Of a stretch of 64,000 nucleotides of DNA, positions 49,827-58,497 are shown piece after piece; position 1 is the stretch's first letter, and each line of letters opens with the position of its first letter. The notes under the pieces are model-generated. The model was given only the letters and a program-made list of their open reading frames with translations. It had not been told where the DNA came from and searched no databases. The DNA is from an uncultured Alphaproteobacteria bacterium (GTDB lineage: Bacteria > Pseudomonadota > Alphaproteobacteria > Caulobacterales > Caulobacteraceae), in contig CAIJOB010000002.1 in the NCBI GenBank assembly GCA_903822175.1, forward strand, positions 62,001-126,000. Reading direction: 5' to 3'. The position numbers and the translations under genes are program-made.

Positions 49827-50636
49827 TCAGTCGCCCTTGAACTGGCCGGGCCGTTTCTCGCGGAAGGCGGCGACGCCTTCGCGGTAGTCGTTGCTGCGGC
49901 TCATCAGCAGGAACTGGTCGCGGTCCATGTAGATGCTGGCCTGGGCCGTGGCCGCGGCGATGGCGTTGACCGCCTCCTTGGTGGCCCGCACCGGCAGCGG
50001 CGGAAGGGCCACGACCTTCGCCGCCCAGCGGCGTGCGGCGGCGAGCGCGCCTCCGGCCTCGACCACCTCGTCGGCGAAGCCCCAGGCGAGGCAGCGCTCG
50101 GCGTCGCAGGCCTCGCCGAACATGACGTACTGCTTGGCGCGCGAGGGCCCGGCGAGCGCCACCAGCTTCGGCAGCGTCCGCCAGCTCATGTTCATGCCCA
50201 GCGGCACCTCCGGCAGGCGCATGTAGGCGCCGGCCCCCATCACCCGAAAGTCGCAGGAGACCGCCAGCGCCGAGCCGCCGCCGATGCAGTAGCCCTCGAT
50301 GGCCGCGATGGTCACCGCCTCGATCTCGTCCCAGGCTTTGCACATGTCGGGGCCGGCCATCACCGCCCGGCGCGCCTCCAACAGCGTGCTCTGCCCGGAC
50401 CGCGCCTGGCTCGCCGAGAGGTCCGCGCCGGCCGAGAAATAGCTCTCCGTCCCGGTGAGGATCACCGCCAGGATGTCGGTGCGCAGGCGCAGCAGGCCGG
50501 CCGCTTCCGTCAGCTCTTCCATCAGTTCACCGTTCAGGGCGTTGCGCGCTTGCGTGCGGGTCACCGCCACCTCGCAGACCGCGCCCTGGCGGGTCACCGC
50601 GAGGTGCGTCCAGGCCTTGTCGAAGAGTTCGTCCAT
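49827..50636 (-). CDS. Enoyl-CoA hydratase/isomerase family protein (crotonase)
   Basis: A 269-residue crotonase. Oxyanion loops are SYFSAGADLSAS and AIEGYCIGGGSALAVSCDF. The catalytic-helix region MRLPEVPLGMNMSW retains Glu. The ending FREKRPGQFKGD is standard. It is the fourth crotonase in the region, on the opposite strand to the adjacent SDR genes and convergent with them. The start ATG 50636 is preceded by GGGGAACGCGGCG. The longer in-frame reading to 51656 overlaps the secreted protein gene and is rejected. Confidence 0.88.
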   Translation of the reverse strand: MDELFDKAWTHLAVTRQGAVCEVAVTRTQARNALNGELMEELTEAAGLLRLRTDILAVILTGTESYFSAGADLSASQARSGQSTLLEARRAVMAGPDMCKAWDEIEAVTIAAIEGYCIGGGSALAVSCDFRVMGAGAYMRLPEVPLGMNMSWRTLPKLVALAGPSRAKQYVMFGEACDAERCLAWGFADEVVEAGGALAAARRWAAKVVALPPLPVRATKEAVNAIAAATAQASIYMDRDQFLLMSRSNDYREGVAAFREKRPGQFKGD

Positions 50637-50714
50637 CGCCGCGTTCCCCTGCTTGCGGCGTGACGATACACGAGGCGGCTTGCAAGCCGAGCCGTGCGGG
50701 CGAACAATCGCGGC

Positions 50715-51752
50715 ATGAGGAAACACACAACGATAGGGCTGGCGCTTGCGACCGCCCTCGCCTTCGCCCCCTTGGCCGGCCACGCCGCACCGGCCGTCTA
50801 TCACGCGCCGAAGAACGGCTTCGGCCAGCCGGACCTGCAGGGCACCTGGACCAACGCCTCGCTGACCAGCCTGCAGCGCCCGGCGATGTTCAAGACGCTC
50901 ACCCTGACCGACGACGAGGCCGCCGCCCTGGAAAAGCGCCGCGCCGCCGCCCGCGCCAGCCAGGACAAGCCCACCGACCCGAAGCTGGGCGCGCCGCCGG
51001 TCGCCAACGATCCCGGCGGCTATAACGCCTCCTGGACCGATCCGGGCGTGAGCCTGGGCCGCATCGACGGCAAGGTCCGCACCTCCTGGATCGTCGATCC
51101 GGTGGACGGGCGCCTGCCCTATTCGACGGCCGGCCACGCCGCCTACATCGAGGCGCTCCGCAAGGCGCGGAACAGCTGGGATGGGCCGGAGAACCGCCCG
51201 CTCGGCGAGCGCTGCATCCTGGGCTTCGGCTCCACCGCCGGCCCGCCGATGCTGAACGTGCTGTACAACAACAACTATCAGATCGTGCAGTCGAAGGACG
51301 CGGTGGCGATCGTGGTGGAGATGAACCACGACGCGCGCATCGTTCGCCTCACCGACCGCAAGCATCCGCCGGCCGATGTGCGGCCCTGGATGGGCGACAG
51401 CGTCGGCTGGTGGGAGGGCGACACGCTGGTGGTCGAGACCACCAACTTCAATCCGGGCGAGAGCCTTAGGCCCTATTTCGACAACTCGATCCTGCTGTCG
51501 CCGGGCGCCAAGGTGACCGAGCGCTTCACCCGCGTCTCGCCCAAGCAGATCCTCTACCAGTTCGAGGTCAACGACCCGGCGACCTACAGCCAGGTCTGGC
51601 ACGCCGAGATGCCGATGAACTCGGCGCCCGGCCCGGTCTACGAATACGCCTGCCACGAAGGCAACTACGCGCTCCCCGGCATCCTCGCCGGCGCCCGCAA
51701 GGCCGACAAGGAAGGCCGCCAGATCGAGGCGGTGGACGTGAGCGGGCGGTAG
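50715..51752 (+). CDS. Secreted protein of unknown function
   Basis: A 345-residue exported protein with a signal peptide (TIGLALATALAFAPLAGHAAP). The mature part opens GFGQPDLQGTWTNASLTSLQ and continues with conserved-looking blocks such as VAIVVEMNHDARIVRL and MGDSVGWWEGDTLVVETTNF. It resembles periplasmic proteins often found near aromatic or steroid degradation genes in Alphaproteobacteria, with no known activity. ATG 50715 is preferred over 50694 because it places the signal peptide at the usual distance. It sits next to the crotonase gene, divergently. Confidence 0.78.
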   Translation: MRKHTTIGLALATALAFAPLAGHAAPAVYHAPKNGFGQPDLQGTWTNASLTSLQRPAMFKTLTLTDDEAAALEKRRAAARASQDKPTDPKLGAPPVANDPGGYNASWTDPGVSLGRIDGKVRTSWIVDPVDGRLPYSTAGHAAYIEALRKARNSWDGPENRPLGERCILGFGSTAGPPMLNVLYNNNYQIVQSKDAVAIVVEMNHDARIVRLTDRKHPPADVRPWMGDSVGWWEGDTLVVETTNFNPGESLRPYFDNSILLSPGAKVTERFTRVSPKQILYQFEVNDPATYSQVWHAEMPMNSAPGPVYEYACHEGNYALPGILAGARKADKEGRQIEAVDVSGR

Positions 51753-51756
51753 GGCG

Positions 51757-51775
51757 GCGGGGCGACCGTCCCCGC
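51757..51775. terminator. Hairpin between convergent genes
   Basis: GCGGGG (51757-51762) pairs with CCCCGC (51770-51775) around the 7-nt loop CGACCGT, in the 40-bp gap between two convergent stop codons. No T-run follows, so function as an intrinsic terminator is uncertain. Confidence 0.4.
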
Positions 51776-51792
51776 TTGGCGCTCGCCTGAGT

Positions 51793-53571
51793 TCAGTCGA
51801 CGCCTTTCTCCAGGACCGCGCGGACCTTGGCTGCGAGGGCCTCGAGATTGAAGGGCTTGCCGATCAACTCGACACCAGGATCGAGCACGCCATTATGGAC
51901 AACCGCGTTGCGGGTATAGCCGGTGGTGAACAGCACCTTCAGGTCGGGCCGCCGGCGGCGCGCCTCGTCCGCGAGCTTCGCGCCGTTGATGTCCGGCATC
52001 ACCACGTCGGTGAACAGCAACACGATTTCAGGATGGGCGTCCAAGAGGCGTAGGGCCGCCGCCGCGCCGTCGGCCTCGAGAACGTGGTAGCCGAGCTCGT
52101 GTAAAGCATCGACGCTGAATTGCCGCACCGCCGGTTCGTCTTCCACCACCAGCACGACTTCGCGGCGCTCGCCCATCGGGAGGTCGATCATCGCGCCGCT
52201 GGTCTCCCCGGTCTCCGATCCCCCCATCAGCCGCGGGAGATAAATCTTGATCGTCGTCCCATGGTCGAGCTCGGAGTAGATCTTCACGTGGCCTCCGGAC
52301 TGCTTCACGAAGCCATAGACTTGGCTCAGTCCCAGGCCGGTGCCCTTGCCGACCGCCTTCGTGGTGAAGAAGGGGTCGAAGGCCTTCTCGATCACATCTG
52401 CCGGCATGCCGCTGCCCGTATCGGTCACCGCGATCAGCACGTATTGGCCTGCCGTCAGTCCCACATGTTCCGCGGCGTATCGTTCGTCCAGGTGGGCGTT
52501 CTGCGTCTCGATTGTCAGGCGACCGCCGCTCGGCATCGCGTCGCGAGCGTTGACAGCCAGGTTCAGGACGACGTTCTCAAGCTGGTTCGGGTCGGCGTGG
52601 ATCCGCCAGATCCCGCAGGCGAGCACCGCCTCCAGCCGCACGTCGGCGCCGATCGAATGGCGCAGCAGATCCGACATCCCGCCCACGAGCTTATTGGGGT
52701 CGATGGGTTCGGGCTGGAGCGGCTGTTGCCGGGAAAAGGCCAATAGCCGCTGGGTCAGCAGAGCCGCGCGGCGCGCGCCGTCGTTCGCCGCGTCGATGTA
52801 GCGGCGCGCCCGTGGATCGTCACCGACGCCACGCCGCGCAAGCAGATCCAGCGATCCGATCACCACGGCCAACATGTTGTTGAAGTCGTGCGCGATGCCG
52901 CCGGTCAGCTGCCCCACAGCCTCCATCTTCTGGCTCTGCCGCAGCGCCTCTTGTGCCTGCAGAAGCGCCTCGGCCGACTGCTTCTCGGCTGTCACGTCCC
53001 GCCCCGTCGCGTACACAACCCCGTCCTGCGAAGCCGCGACCCAGGAGAACCAGCGGAAGCCGCCGTCCTTGTGGAGTTGCCGCGTCTCGTGACCGGCCAA
53101 GGGTCCTGCAAGCGAGGACTCCAGCGCCGCCTGGCTCCGCGTTTGGTCGTCGGGATGATTGAAAGCCAGGTGGCTCTTGCCCACGACCTCGTCCGGCTCC
53201 CAGCCCAGGAGCGTGCCCCAGGCCGGATTGGCGGCCCGGAACAGACCGTCCTCGCCGACCACGACCAACAGATCCCGCGAGGTTTCCCACAGGCGCGTGC
53301 GCTCTGCGGACTGCTCGGCCACCCGTTGCTCAAGATGGGCGTTCAGGTCCGCGAGGGCATTCGCGGTCCCCTTCTGCTGCTCGACGTCGGTGTTGGTGCC
53401 AACCCAATGCGTGATCGCCCCATCGGGCGACCGGATCGGGACGGCGCGGGCCAGATGCCATCGATACATCCCGTCGGCCCGTCGCAGCCGGAACTCGGTT
53501 TCGTAGACGTCGCCGGACAGCAGCGCCGTCGCCCATCGCGTCCCGGCGTCCTCCAGGTCCTCCGGGTGCAC
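51793..53571 (-). CDS. PAS-containing hybrid histidine kinase, 5'-truncated
   Basis: A 592-residue reading (GTG start, 53571). A first PAS domain begins in its middle (HPEDLEDAGTRW, GDVYETEFRLRRADGMYRW) and a second PAS lies at about residues 95-200. HisKA has H228 in GGIAHDFNNMLAV, the ATPase domain has LNLAVNARDAMP and GTGLGLSQVYGFV, and a C-terminal receiver has LLFTDVVMPD as phospho-Asp site and LIGKPFNLE. Upstream in frame the PAS text continues (GWTSLVHPEDL) and then stops resembling PAS near 53.59 kb, where oxygenase code begins on the other strand. The original N-terminus is missing, and a native start cannot be seen. Confidence 0.8.
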   Translation of the reverse strand: MHPEDLEDAGTRWATALLSGDVYETEFRLRRADGMYRWHLARAVPIRSPDGAITHWVGTNTDVEQQKGTANALADLNAHLEQRVAEQSAERTRLWETSRDLLVVVGEDGLFRAANPAWGTLLGWEPDEVVGKSHLAFNHPDDQTRSQAALESSLAGPLAGHETRQLHKDGGFRWFSWVAASQDGVVYATGRDVTAEKQSAEALLQAQEALRQSQKMEAVGQLTGGIAHDFNNMLAVVIGSLDLLARRGVGDDPRARRYIDAANDGARRAALLTQRLLAFSRQQPLQPEPIDPNKLVGGMSDLLRHSIGADVRLEAVLACGIWRIHADPNQLENVVLNLAVNARDAMPSGGRLTIETQNAHLDERYAAEHVGLTAGQYVLIAVTDTGSGMPADVIEKAFDPFFTTKAVGKGTGLGLSQVYGFVKQSGGHVKIYSELDHGTTIKIYLPRLMGGSETGETSGAMIDLPMGERREVVLVVEDEPAVRQFSVDALHELGYHVLEADGAAAALRLLDAHPEIVLLFTDVVMPDINGAKLADEARRRRPDLKVLFTTGYTRNAVVHNGVLDPGVELIGKPFNLEALAAKVRAVLEKGVD

Positions 53572-53573
53572 GA

Positions 53574-53804
53574 GTGACGTCCAGCCTGGTCGCTCATCCC
53601 GAAGGGATCACGCGCAAGTCCATCGCCCTCTACTATTACACTTCGACCTGGAGCGACCTGAAGCGCGACCACACCACCCAGTTCAAGGTGCGTCCGGGGA
53701 CCGAGGACAAGAAGGACTGGCGGGTTGGGCTCAGGGAGGCTGTGGCCGATCTGCTGCCGCCGGTGATTTATCGCCAACTGGGGCGCGGCAAGACCAAGGC
53801 CTAG
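53574..53804 (+). pseudogene. 2OG-Fe(II) oxygenase, C-terminal remnant
   Basis: About 75 residues matching only the C-terminus of a 2-oxoglutarate/Fe(II) oxygenase (prolyl-hydroxylase-like): LVAHPEGITRKSIALYYYTS, then TTQFKVRPGTEDKKDW and DLLPPVIYRQL. The RxS motif (RKS) that binds 2-oxoglutarate is present, while the HxD part of the iron site is missing, so the product cannot be active. The remnant begins exactly where the truncated histidine kinase begins on the other strand. It is therefore one side of a deletion, inversion or assembly joint. Its stop overlaps the stop of the TipN-like gene. Confidence 0.75.
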
Positions 53805-56386
53805 ACGATGTCCCCCGCCGCGGCGTCGAGCAGCAGGTAGATGCGGCCCGGATCGTCGCCTAGCAGGGAGGCCATCAGGAAACCCTCAGGGTCCCGCACC
53901 ACAGCGTCGTCCACCAGGGTCTGATAGCGGCGCACATAGACCTGCACCTGGCGCTTGATCGCCTCGTCCGTGGCCAGGCGGCGCGAGATGCGCCGGGTCG
54001 CCGCCGGCGCCAGGCGCTTGACCACTTCGCGGGCGCCGTCGATGTCGCCCACCTGCACGGCGGCGGCGATCTCGTCGATGCGGGCCTTGGGCAGCAGCTT
54101 GCCGGGCTCGACACCCATGGCCGCCAGCTCGTCGCCCAGGATGTCTTGCAACCGCTCGCCGTCGGCGTCGGCGCCGTCGATCGAGGCCAGCAGGTCTTTC
54201 CAGGTCCAGGAGTCGCCCTCGTGCGCCGGCTCGGGCGGCTCGGCGCCGACCCCACCCGCGGCCTCGAACACCGCGGAGAACTCCTCGTCGGTCGCGGTTG
54301 GCGTCAGCTTGAGCTTCAGCCGCGGGCGAAGGCCGGGATCTTCCGGCGGTTCGGCGGACGCGACGGAGGGCGCCTCGCGCACCGGCGCCGGTTCCATCAG
54401 GTCCTCCAGCGCCAGATCGACGTCATCCTCTTCGACCGCGACCGCGACCGGCGGCGGGCTGAGCGGCGCGGTCGGCGCCTCGACCTTGGCGACCGGGCGA
54501 GGCCGCACGGTGCGGGGCGCTGGGGCTAATGGCGCGCTTAGCGGTGCGGCCGGCAGGGTCGCGGAGACGCCCATTAGGCGGACCGCCTCGCTCAGCATTT
54601 CGAAATTGCGGCGCGCGCGTTCCTGGAACGCCGCGTCGATGGCCTGCGCCTCCTCGGCCGTGCGGCGCGCTTGGACGGTCAGCTCCTCGAGGCCCTCGCG
54701 GACCGCGGCGCGGATCAGGTCGATCTGGTCCTGGGCGCTGGCCGGCAGCCTGGTGGCCCGCTTATCGACGTCGGCCATCATCTCCTGCAGGGCGGCGAGC
54801 GAGGCGCGCGCAGCGGCGGCGCCCTCCTCCAGCCGCTTGGCCGTAGCGGCGCCGGCCTGATCGACCATCTCGGAGGACTGTTCGACGAGCGCGCGGGCCT
54901 CGGTGAGTCTCGCCTCGAACACCTGGTTGGCCTTCTGGCCGGCCTCGAAGGCCGCTTCAGAGAGCTGGTCGACCTGTTCGCGCGCGGCGGCGGCATGGCT
55001 GGCGGCGGCGGCGCGGGTTTCCTCGGCGGCGGCGGCCAGGGCGTCGATGGCCGAGCGCGTCTGGGCTTCAAGCTGGGCGCGCTGCTCGGCGGCCGCCTCG
55101 GAGACCGTCTCCAGCGACCGCAGCGTAGACTGGCCAAATTCCTCACGCTCAGCCGAGGCGGTCTCGGCGAGGTCGCGGAACTGGGCAGCCGCGTCGACCA
55201 TCAGGGTGCGCAGGCTCTCGCCGCCCTTCATCGCCCGGTCGGTCAGCTCGACCGAGGACGCGCGGGCGTCATCGATGAATTCGGCCAGCTTGGCGGCATG
55301 CGCTTCAGCCTCCACCGCAAAGCCCTCGTGGTCGGCCTTCAGGGTGTGGGCGAGCGTGATCAGCGCGGTGCGCTGTTCGGTCAGGCCGCCTTCCACCGCA
55401 CGCACCTGGTCGGCGACGCCGACGCCGGCGGTCTCCAGGCGGGCGATATGGCGGGTGAGGTCCTCGCCGGCGGTGCGGGCCGCATCGCTGGCCTCACCGG
55501 CGGCGGCGGCCAGGTCGGCGGCGCGGGCCGAGAGCGCCGCCTCAGCCTCGCGCAACTGGGTTTCGGCGAGCTCCGTCGCCTCCGCCACCATCTTGGCCTG
55601 CTGGTTGATGCTGTCGACGACGCGGCTCGCCTGGGCGTCGAGGCTATGGGCCAGCGCGCCCATCTCCGAGCGCTCGCGGCCCATGGTGGTGGTCAGTTCA
55701 CGGGTGGTGCGGATCGAGTTGTCGGTGCTCTCGACCAGTCGCTCGCTCTCGAGCGCCAGCGCGTCGCGCAGCGCCAACAGGGTCTCGCGCGCCTCGTCGG
55801 CGGCCTCTCCGGCGCGAACGATCTCGTCGCGCACGCTGCGCGTGACGTCGCCGGCGCGGGCGGCGGCGGCCACCGCCGGACCCAGCATCTCCTCGGCCAT
55901 GGCCTTGGCACGCCGCGCCTCGGCGCCCAGCTTCTGGCCCTGACGGATCATATAGGCGCAGCCGAACACGAAGATCGCTGGCCCGACCGCCAGCATCGCG
56001 AACACCACGAGCGCGAAGCTGTCGTTGTGGAACGGCACGACGCCGCCGCGATAGCCTAGAGCAAACGCGATCGGCGCCAGCGCCCAAAGGACGGCCACGG
56101 CGAAGGCGACCAGGTAGATCGGCCAGGCCGACGGCGGCCGATAAGGGTCGGGCGTCGCGTCCTCATAGGCCTCGACGACCGAGCGGGTGGCCGGCGTGCG
56201 CGGTTGCGCGGCGGTGACGGCGGACCCCTCGGGCGGCGGCTGCAGCGGGCGGCGGGCGGCGGCGTCGAGTTCCAGCGGCTCGGTGTCCTCGTGGGTCGCG
56301 GTCGCCGTCTCAGCCGACACCTCGGCCAGCGGCTCGCGTAACGAGGCGCCAAAGTCCGCCGGATGCGTCCGCTTCTTGATCTTCAT
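53801..56386 (-). CDS. tipN: TipN-like polarity protein with two TM segments and long coiled coil
   Basis: An 861-residue protein. The N-terminal cytoplasmic part (1-88) is basic then Pro/acidic-rich, with DFGASLREPL. TM1 is at about 90-111 and TM2 at 123-146. Residues about 150-610 are an almost continuous Ala/Glu/Arg coiled coil. Thereafter come a Pro-rich linker and a globular C-terminal domain ending LLGDDPGRIYLLLDAAAGD. The length, paired TMs and coiled coil match Caulobacter TipN, which marks the new pole and directs flagellum and division-axis placement. Assignment rests on architecture, and a generic coiled-coil protein is possible. Confidence 0.72.
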   Translation of the reverse strand: MKIKKRTHPADFGASLREPLAEVSAETATATHEDTEPLELDAAARRPLQPPPEGSAVTAAQPRTPATRSVVEAYEDATPDPYRPPSAWPIYLVAFAVAVLWALAPIAFALGYRGGVVPFHNDSFALVVFAMLAVGPAIFVFGCAYMIRQGQKLGAEARRAKAMAEEMLGPAVAAAARAGDVTRSVRDEIVRAGEAADEARETLLALRDALALESERLVESTDNSIRTTRELTTTMGRERSEMGALAHSLDAQASRVVDSINQQAKMVAEATELAETQLREAEAALSARAADLAAAAGEASDAARTAGEDLTRHIARLETAGVGVADQVRAVEGGLTEQRTALITLAHTLKADHEGFAVEAEAHAAKLAEFIDDARASSVELTDRAMKGGESLRTLMVDAAAQFRDLAETASAEREEFGQSTLRSLETVSEAAAEQRAQLEAQTRSAIDALAAAAEETRAAAASHAAAAREQVDQLSEAAFEAGQKANQVFEARLTEARALVEQSSEMVDQAGAATAKRLEEGAAAARASLAALQEMMADVDKRATRLPASAQDQIDLIRAAVREGLEELTVQARRTAEEAQAIDAAFQERARRNFEMLSEAVRLMGVSATLPAAPLSAPLAPAPRTVRPRPVAKVEAPTAPLSPPPVAVAVEEDDVDLALEDLMEPAPVREAPSVASAEPPEDPGLRPRLKLKLTPTATDEEFSAVFEAAGGVGAEPPEPAHEGDSWTWKDLLASIDGADADGERLQDILGDELAAMGVEPGKLLPKARIDEIAAAVQVGDIDGAREVVKRLAPAATRRISRRLATDEAIKRQVQVYVRRYQTLVDDAVVRDPEGFLMASLLGDDPGRIYLLLDAAAGDIV

Positions 56387-56536
56387 ACGCCTCTTCCGCC
56401 GGCGGGCTTAAGCCGCCCAACGCCCCAACCGAGGCCTGCCCGGCAGTCCCCGGCAAAGGATTACCTGCGATAGGTCGCGACGCAAACAGGCGCGCGCGAC
56501 GCAGGGGCCATCAAACGATGTTGTGAGGGGCTTCGC

Positions 56537-56767
56537 TCAGACCTTGAGCGTGTGCGCCGGATGCTTCGGCTGCGGGCAGGAGGTCAGCTTCATGACCCTG
56601 TGGGTCCGCGTCTGGGCCGCGGCCGGAGTGCGGGCGATCACCCGCTCCGCCGCCGGTGGCGTGACGCGATCGACCTGCGCCGGCTCCATGGTCACGCCGA
56701 AATGCGACAGCGCGACAGCGGAGGAGTGCACGACCACCGTGGCGACAATTTCGGTAAAGGTCGTCAT
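56537..56767 (-). CDS. Small hypothetical protein, 76 residues
   Basis: A short protein with a hydrophobic N-terminal half (TEIVATVVVHSSAVALSHFG), followed by a basic Pro/Ala/Thr-rich part and a C-terminal MKLTSCPQPKHPAHTLKV. The first 25 residues could be a membrane anchor or uncleaved signal. The layout resembles small envelope proteins of Caulobacteraceae. The ribosome site is weak and nothing in the surroundings defines its job, so the call is moderate. The 150-bp gap to the TipN-like start shows no other gene. Confidence 0.5.
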   Translation of the reverse strand: MTTFTEIVATVVVHSSAVALSHFGVTMEPAQVDRVTPPAAERVIARTPAAAQTRTHRVMKLTSCPQPKHPAHTLKV

Positions 56768-56900
56768 CGCCGATCCCCGGCTCCAGCGCGATTCCGTCGA
56801 GCGCTGTTATACGGCAAGCGCAGCCGTAGCGCGACGGCGCCCCGCGTGAAATTTGTGTAATGTTCCGCGGCGCGACGACGCGGGAACCGTCCGCCGGCCC

Positions 56901-57737
56901 TCAGGCTGGCCGGCCCCAGCGGGTCTCCACATAGTCGAAGACCTGGCCCATGGGCGCGCACCAGACATCGAGGCCGGCGATGTGGGCGAGGATCTTGTTG
57001 TGGGTCGCGACGCTGGTGTCGCCGTCGGTGCGCCAGGCGGGCAGGACGTCGTGGAACACCAAGATCGCCCAGCCGCCCTGCGCCACCGTCTCGTTGAGAT
57101 AGCGGATCGCCGGCGCCACGCCGTCGGCCTCGTAGGTCGGCTCGAAGGCGTGCAGGTGCAACGGATCGGCCGCCGCCACCTCCGGGCGGTTCGGGCCGCC
57201 TGCCGTGGTGCGGGCGGCGACGACGCCATCCCGTTCCAGCACGCGACGATAGCGGGCATAGCGCTCGTGGCGGCCGCCACGGCCCAGGCCAAGATAGCCG
57301 CAGGGGTAGGCGAAGGTCCGCGCCCGGTCCGGTCCGAAATTCTGATCGAGATAACCCTCCATCCGATCGATCTCCGTGCTCTGGAACCGCCCGGCGGAAT
57401 AGCCCGCGAGCGCGCAGGGATGGGTCATGGTGTGGTTGGCGACCTCGTTGCCGTCGTGGGCCAGCCCCTCCCAGTCGGCCAGCCGCCAGTGGGCGTTGGT
57501 CTCGGTCAGGAAGAAGGTCGCCTTCCAGCCCAGGCGCTTGAGTTCGGGAACGGCGTTGTCGAGCTGGCTGTTCAGTCCGTCGTCGTAGGTCAGGCTGACC
57601 GCGGCCTTAGCGCCATCCGGCCACGCGCGCGGTAGCGTCCCGATCTCGCCGGCCCGGGCCTCGCCGACCGCAGCGGCGGCCACGCCGCCAGTCAGCAACG
57701 TGAAGATCGAACGTCGAGAAAAGTGAGGAGAGCCCAT
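56901..57737 (-). CDS. Polysaccharide deacetylase-like protein, Tat-exported
   Basis: A 278-residue NodB-type deacetylase. The twin-arginine signal (FSRRSIFTLLTGGVAAAA) is at residues 6-23. Catalytic motif 1 is LTYDDG with Asp52/Asp53, and motif 2 is NHTMTHP with His102 and His106, the metal ligands. Such enzymes remove acetyl groups from peptidoglycan or other N-acetylated polysaccharides. The start at ATG 57737 places the Tat signal close to the N-terminus. Divergence from standard spacing is small. It follows the DedA gene by 52 bp on the same strand, so the two may be co-transcribed. Confidence 0.86.
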   Translation of the reverse strand: MGSPHFSRRSIFTLLTGGVAAAAVGEARAGEIGTLPRAWPDGAKAAVSLTYDDGLNSQLDNAVPELKRLGWKATFFLTETNAHWRLADWEGLAHDGNEVANHTMTHPCALAGYSAGRFQSTEIDRMEGYLDQNFGPDRARTFAYPCGYLGLGRGGRHERYARYRRVLERDGVVAARTTAGGPNRPEVAAADPLHLHAFEPTYEADGVAPAIRYLNETVAQGGWAILVFHDVLPAWRTDGDTSVATHNKILAHIAGLDVWCAPMGQVFDYVETRWGRPA

Positions 57738-57789
57738 GGACAACCGAGGGCTACGCCGCGTCGAAACTTCCTGCAACGCAGCTCGCGGC

Positions 57790-58377
57790 TCAGTTGATCT
57801 CGGGCGCGGTTTCCTGCGCAGGCTTGCGCCGGCGCAACAGGTAGCGGACCAGCCAGATGGCCGCCACGGCCACCACCACCGCGCCCACTACGGCGAGCGT
57901 CCAGCCCCGGGCGTGGCCCTTGCCGAGCAGCTTGTGCAGCGCCTCGCCGAAGATGAAGCCTGCCATGGTGAAGGCGGTCGCCCAGATGATCGCGCCCAGG
58001 ATATTGAGGATCGTGAACCGCCAGGTCGGCACTTGGGTGACCCCGATCGCGATCGGACTCGCGACGCGCAGTCCGAAGATGAAGCGGAAGGCCAGGGTGT
58101 AACTGATCGGATATTTCTCGATGAAGCCGAGCGCGCGGGCGAAGGCGGCCTGCTGCGTCGCCCGGACGACCCAGCGATGGGTGCGGAACCGCCGACCGGC
58201 CACGAACAGCAGATGGTCGACGAGGCCAGACCCGGCCGTGGCGGCCAGCAAGACCAGCCACAGGTGCAGGATGTGCTGGCGCGCCAGAAAGCCGCCGAGG
58301 ATGACCGCCGACTGGCCCTCGAAGCCCGCGCCCAGGAAAATCCCGATCGCCCCGTACTGTCGCAGGAACTCTTCCAT
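57790..58377 (-). CDS. DedA-family membrane protein
   Basis: About 195 residues. The pattern LRQYGAIGIFLGAGFEGQSA, then GFLARQHILHLWLVLLAA, FRFIFGLRVASPIAIGV and a closing TM with basic tail matches DedA/SNARE-associated (VTT) proteins. They are implicated in undecaprenyl phosphate or lipid scrambling. M18 of the longer reading (start 58377) matches the family N-terminus; ATG 58428 would add 17 residues and has no better ribosome site. Downstream is the polysaccharide deacetylase. Confidence 0.85.
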   Translation of the reverse strand: MEEFLRQYGAIGIFLGAGFEGQSAVILGGFLARQHILHLWLVLLAATAGSGLVDHLLFVAGRRFRTHRWVVRATQQAAFARALGFIEKYPISYTLAFRFIFGLRVASPIAIGVTQVPTWRFTILNILGAIIWATAFTMAGFIFGEALHKLLGKGHARGWTLAVVGAVVVAVAAIWLVRYLLRRRKPAQETAPEIN

Positions 58378-58459
58378 CGCCTCGCCGGTGGTTGGCCCCG
58401 AGGCTCTTCCACGGAAAAGGCTCGCCATCCCTATGTAGTGGGACGCCGCTCATAGCACA

Positions 58460-58481
58460 GCCCGCGCTTCGGTCAGCGGGC
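58460..58481. terminator. Hairpin downstream of the MGMT gene
   Basis: GCCCGC (58460-58465) and GCGGGC (58476-58481) pair around a 10-nt loop. The hairpin lies between the MGMT stop codon (58498, minus strand) and the DedA start, so it could end the alkylation-repair transcript. No strong T-run is present. Confidence 0.4.
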
Positions 58482-58497
58482 GATTAGGGGCGGAGCG

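Noticed and set aside
50637..51656. N-terminal extension of the crotonase at 49.8 kb
   Set aside because: It overlaps a secreted protein with signal peptide on the plus strand, and its composition is shadow-like.
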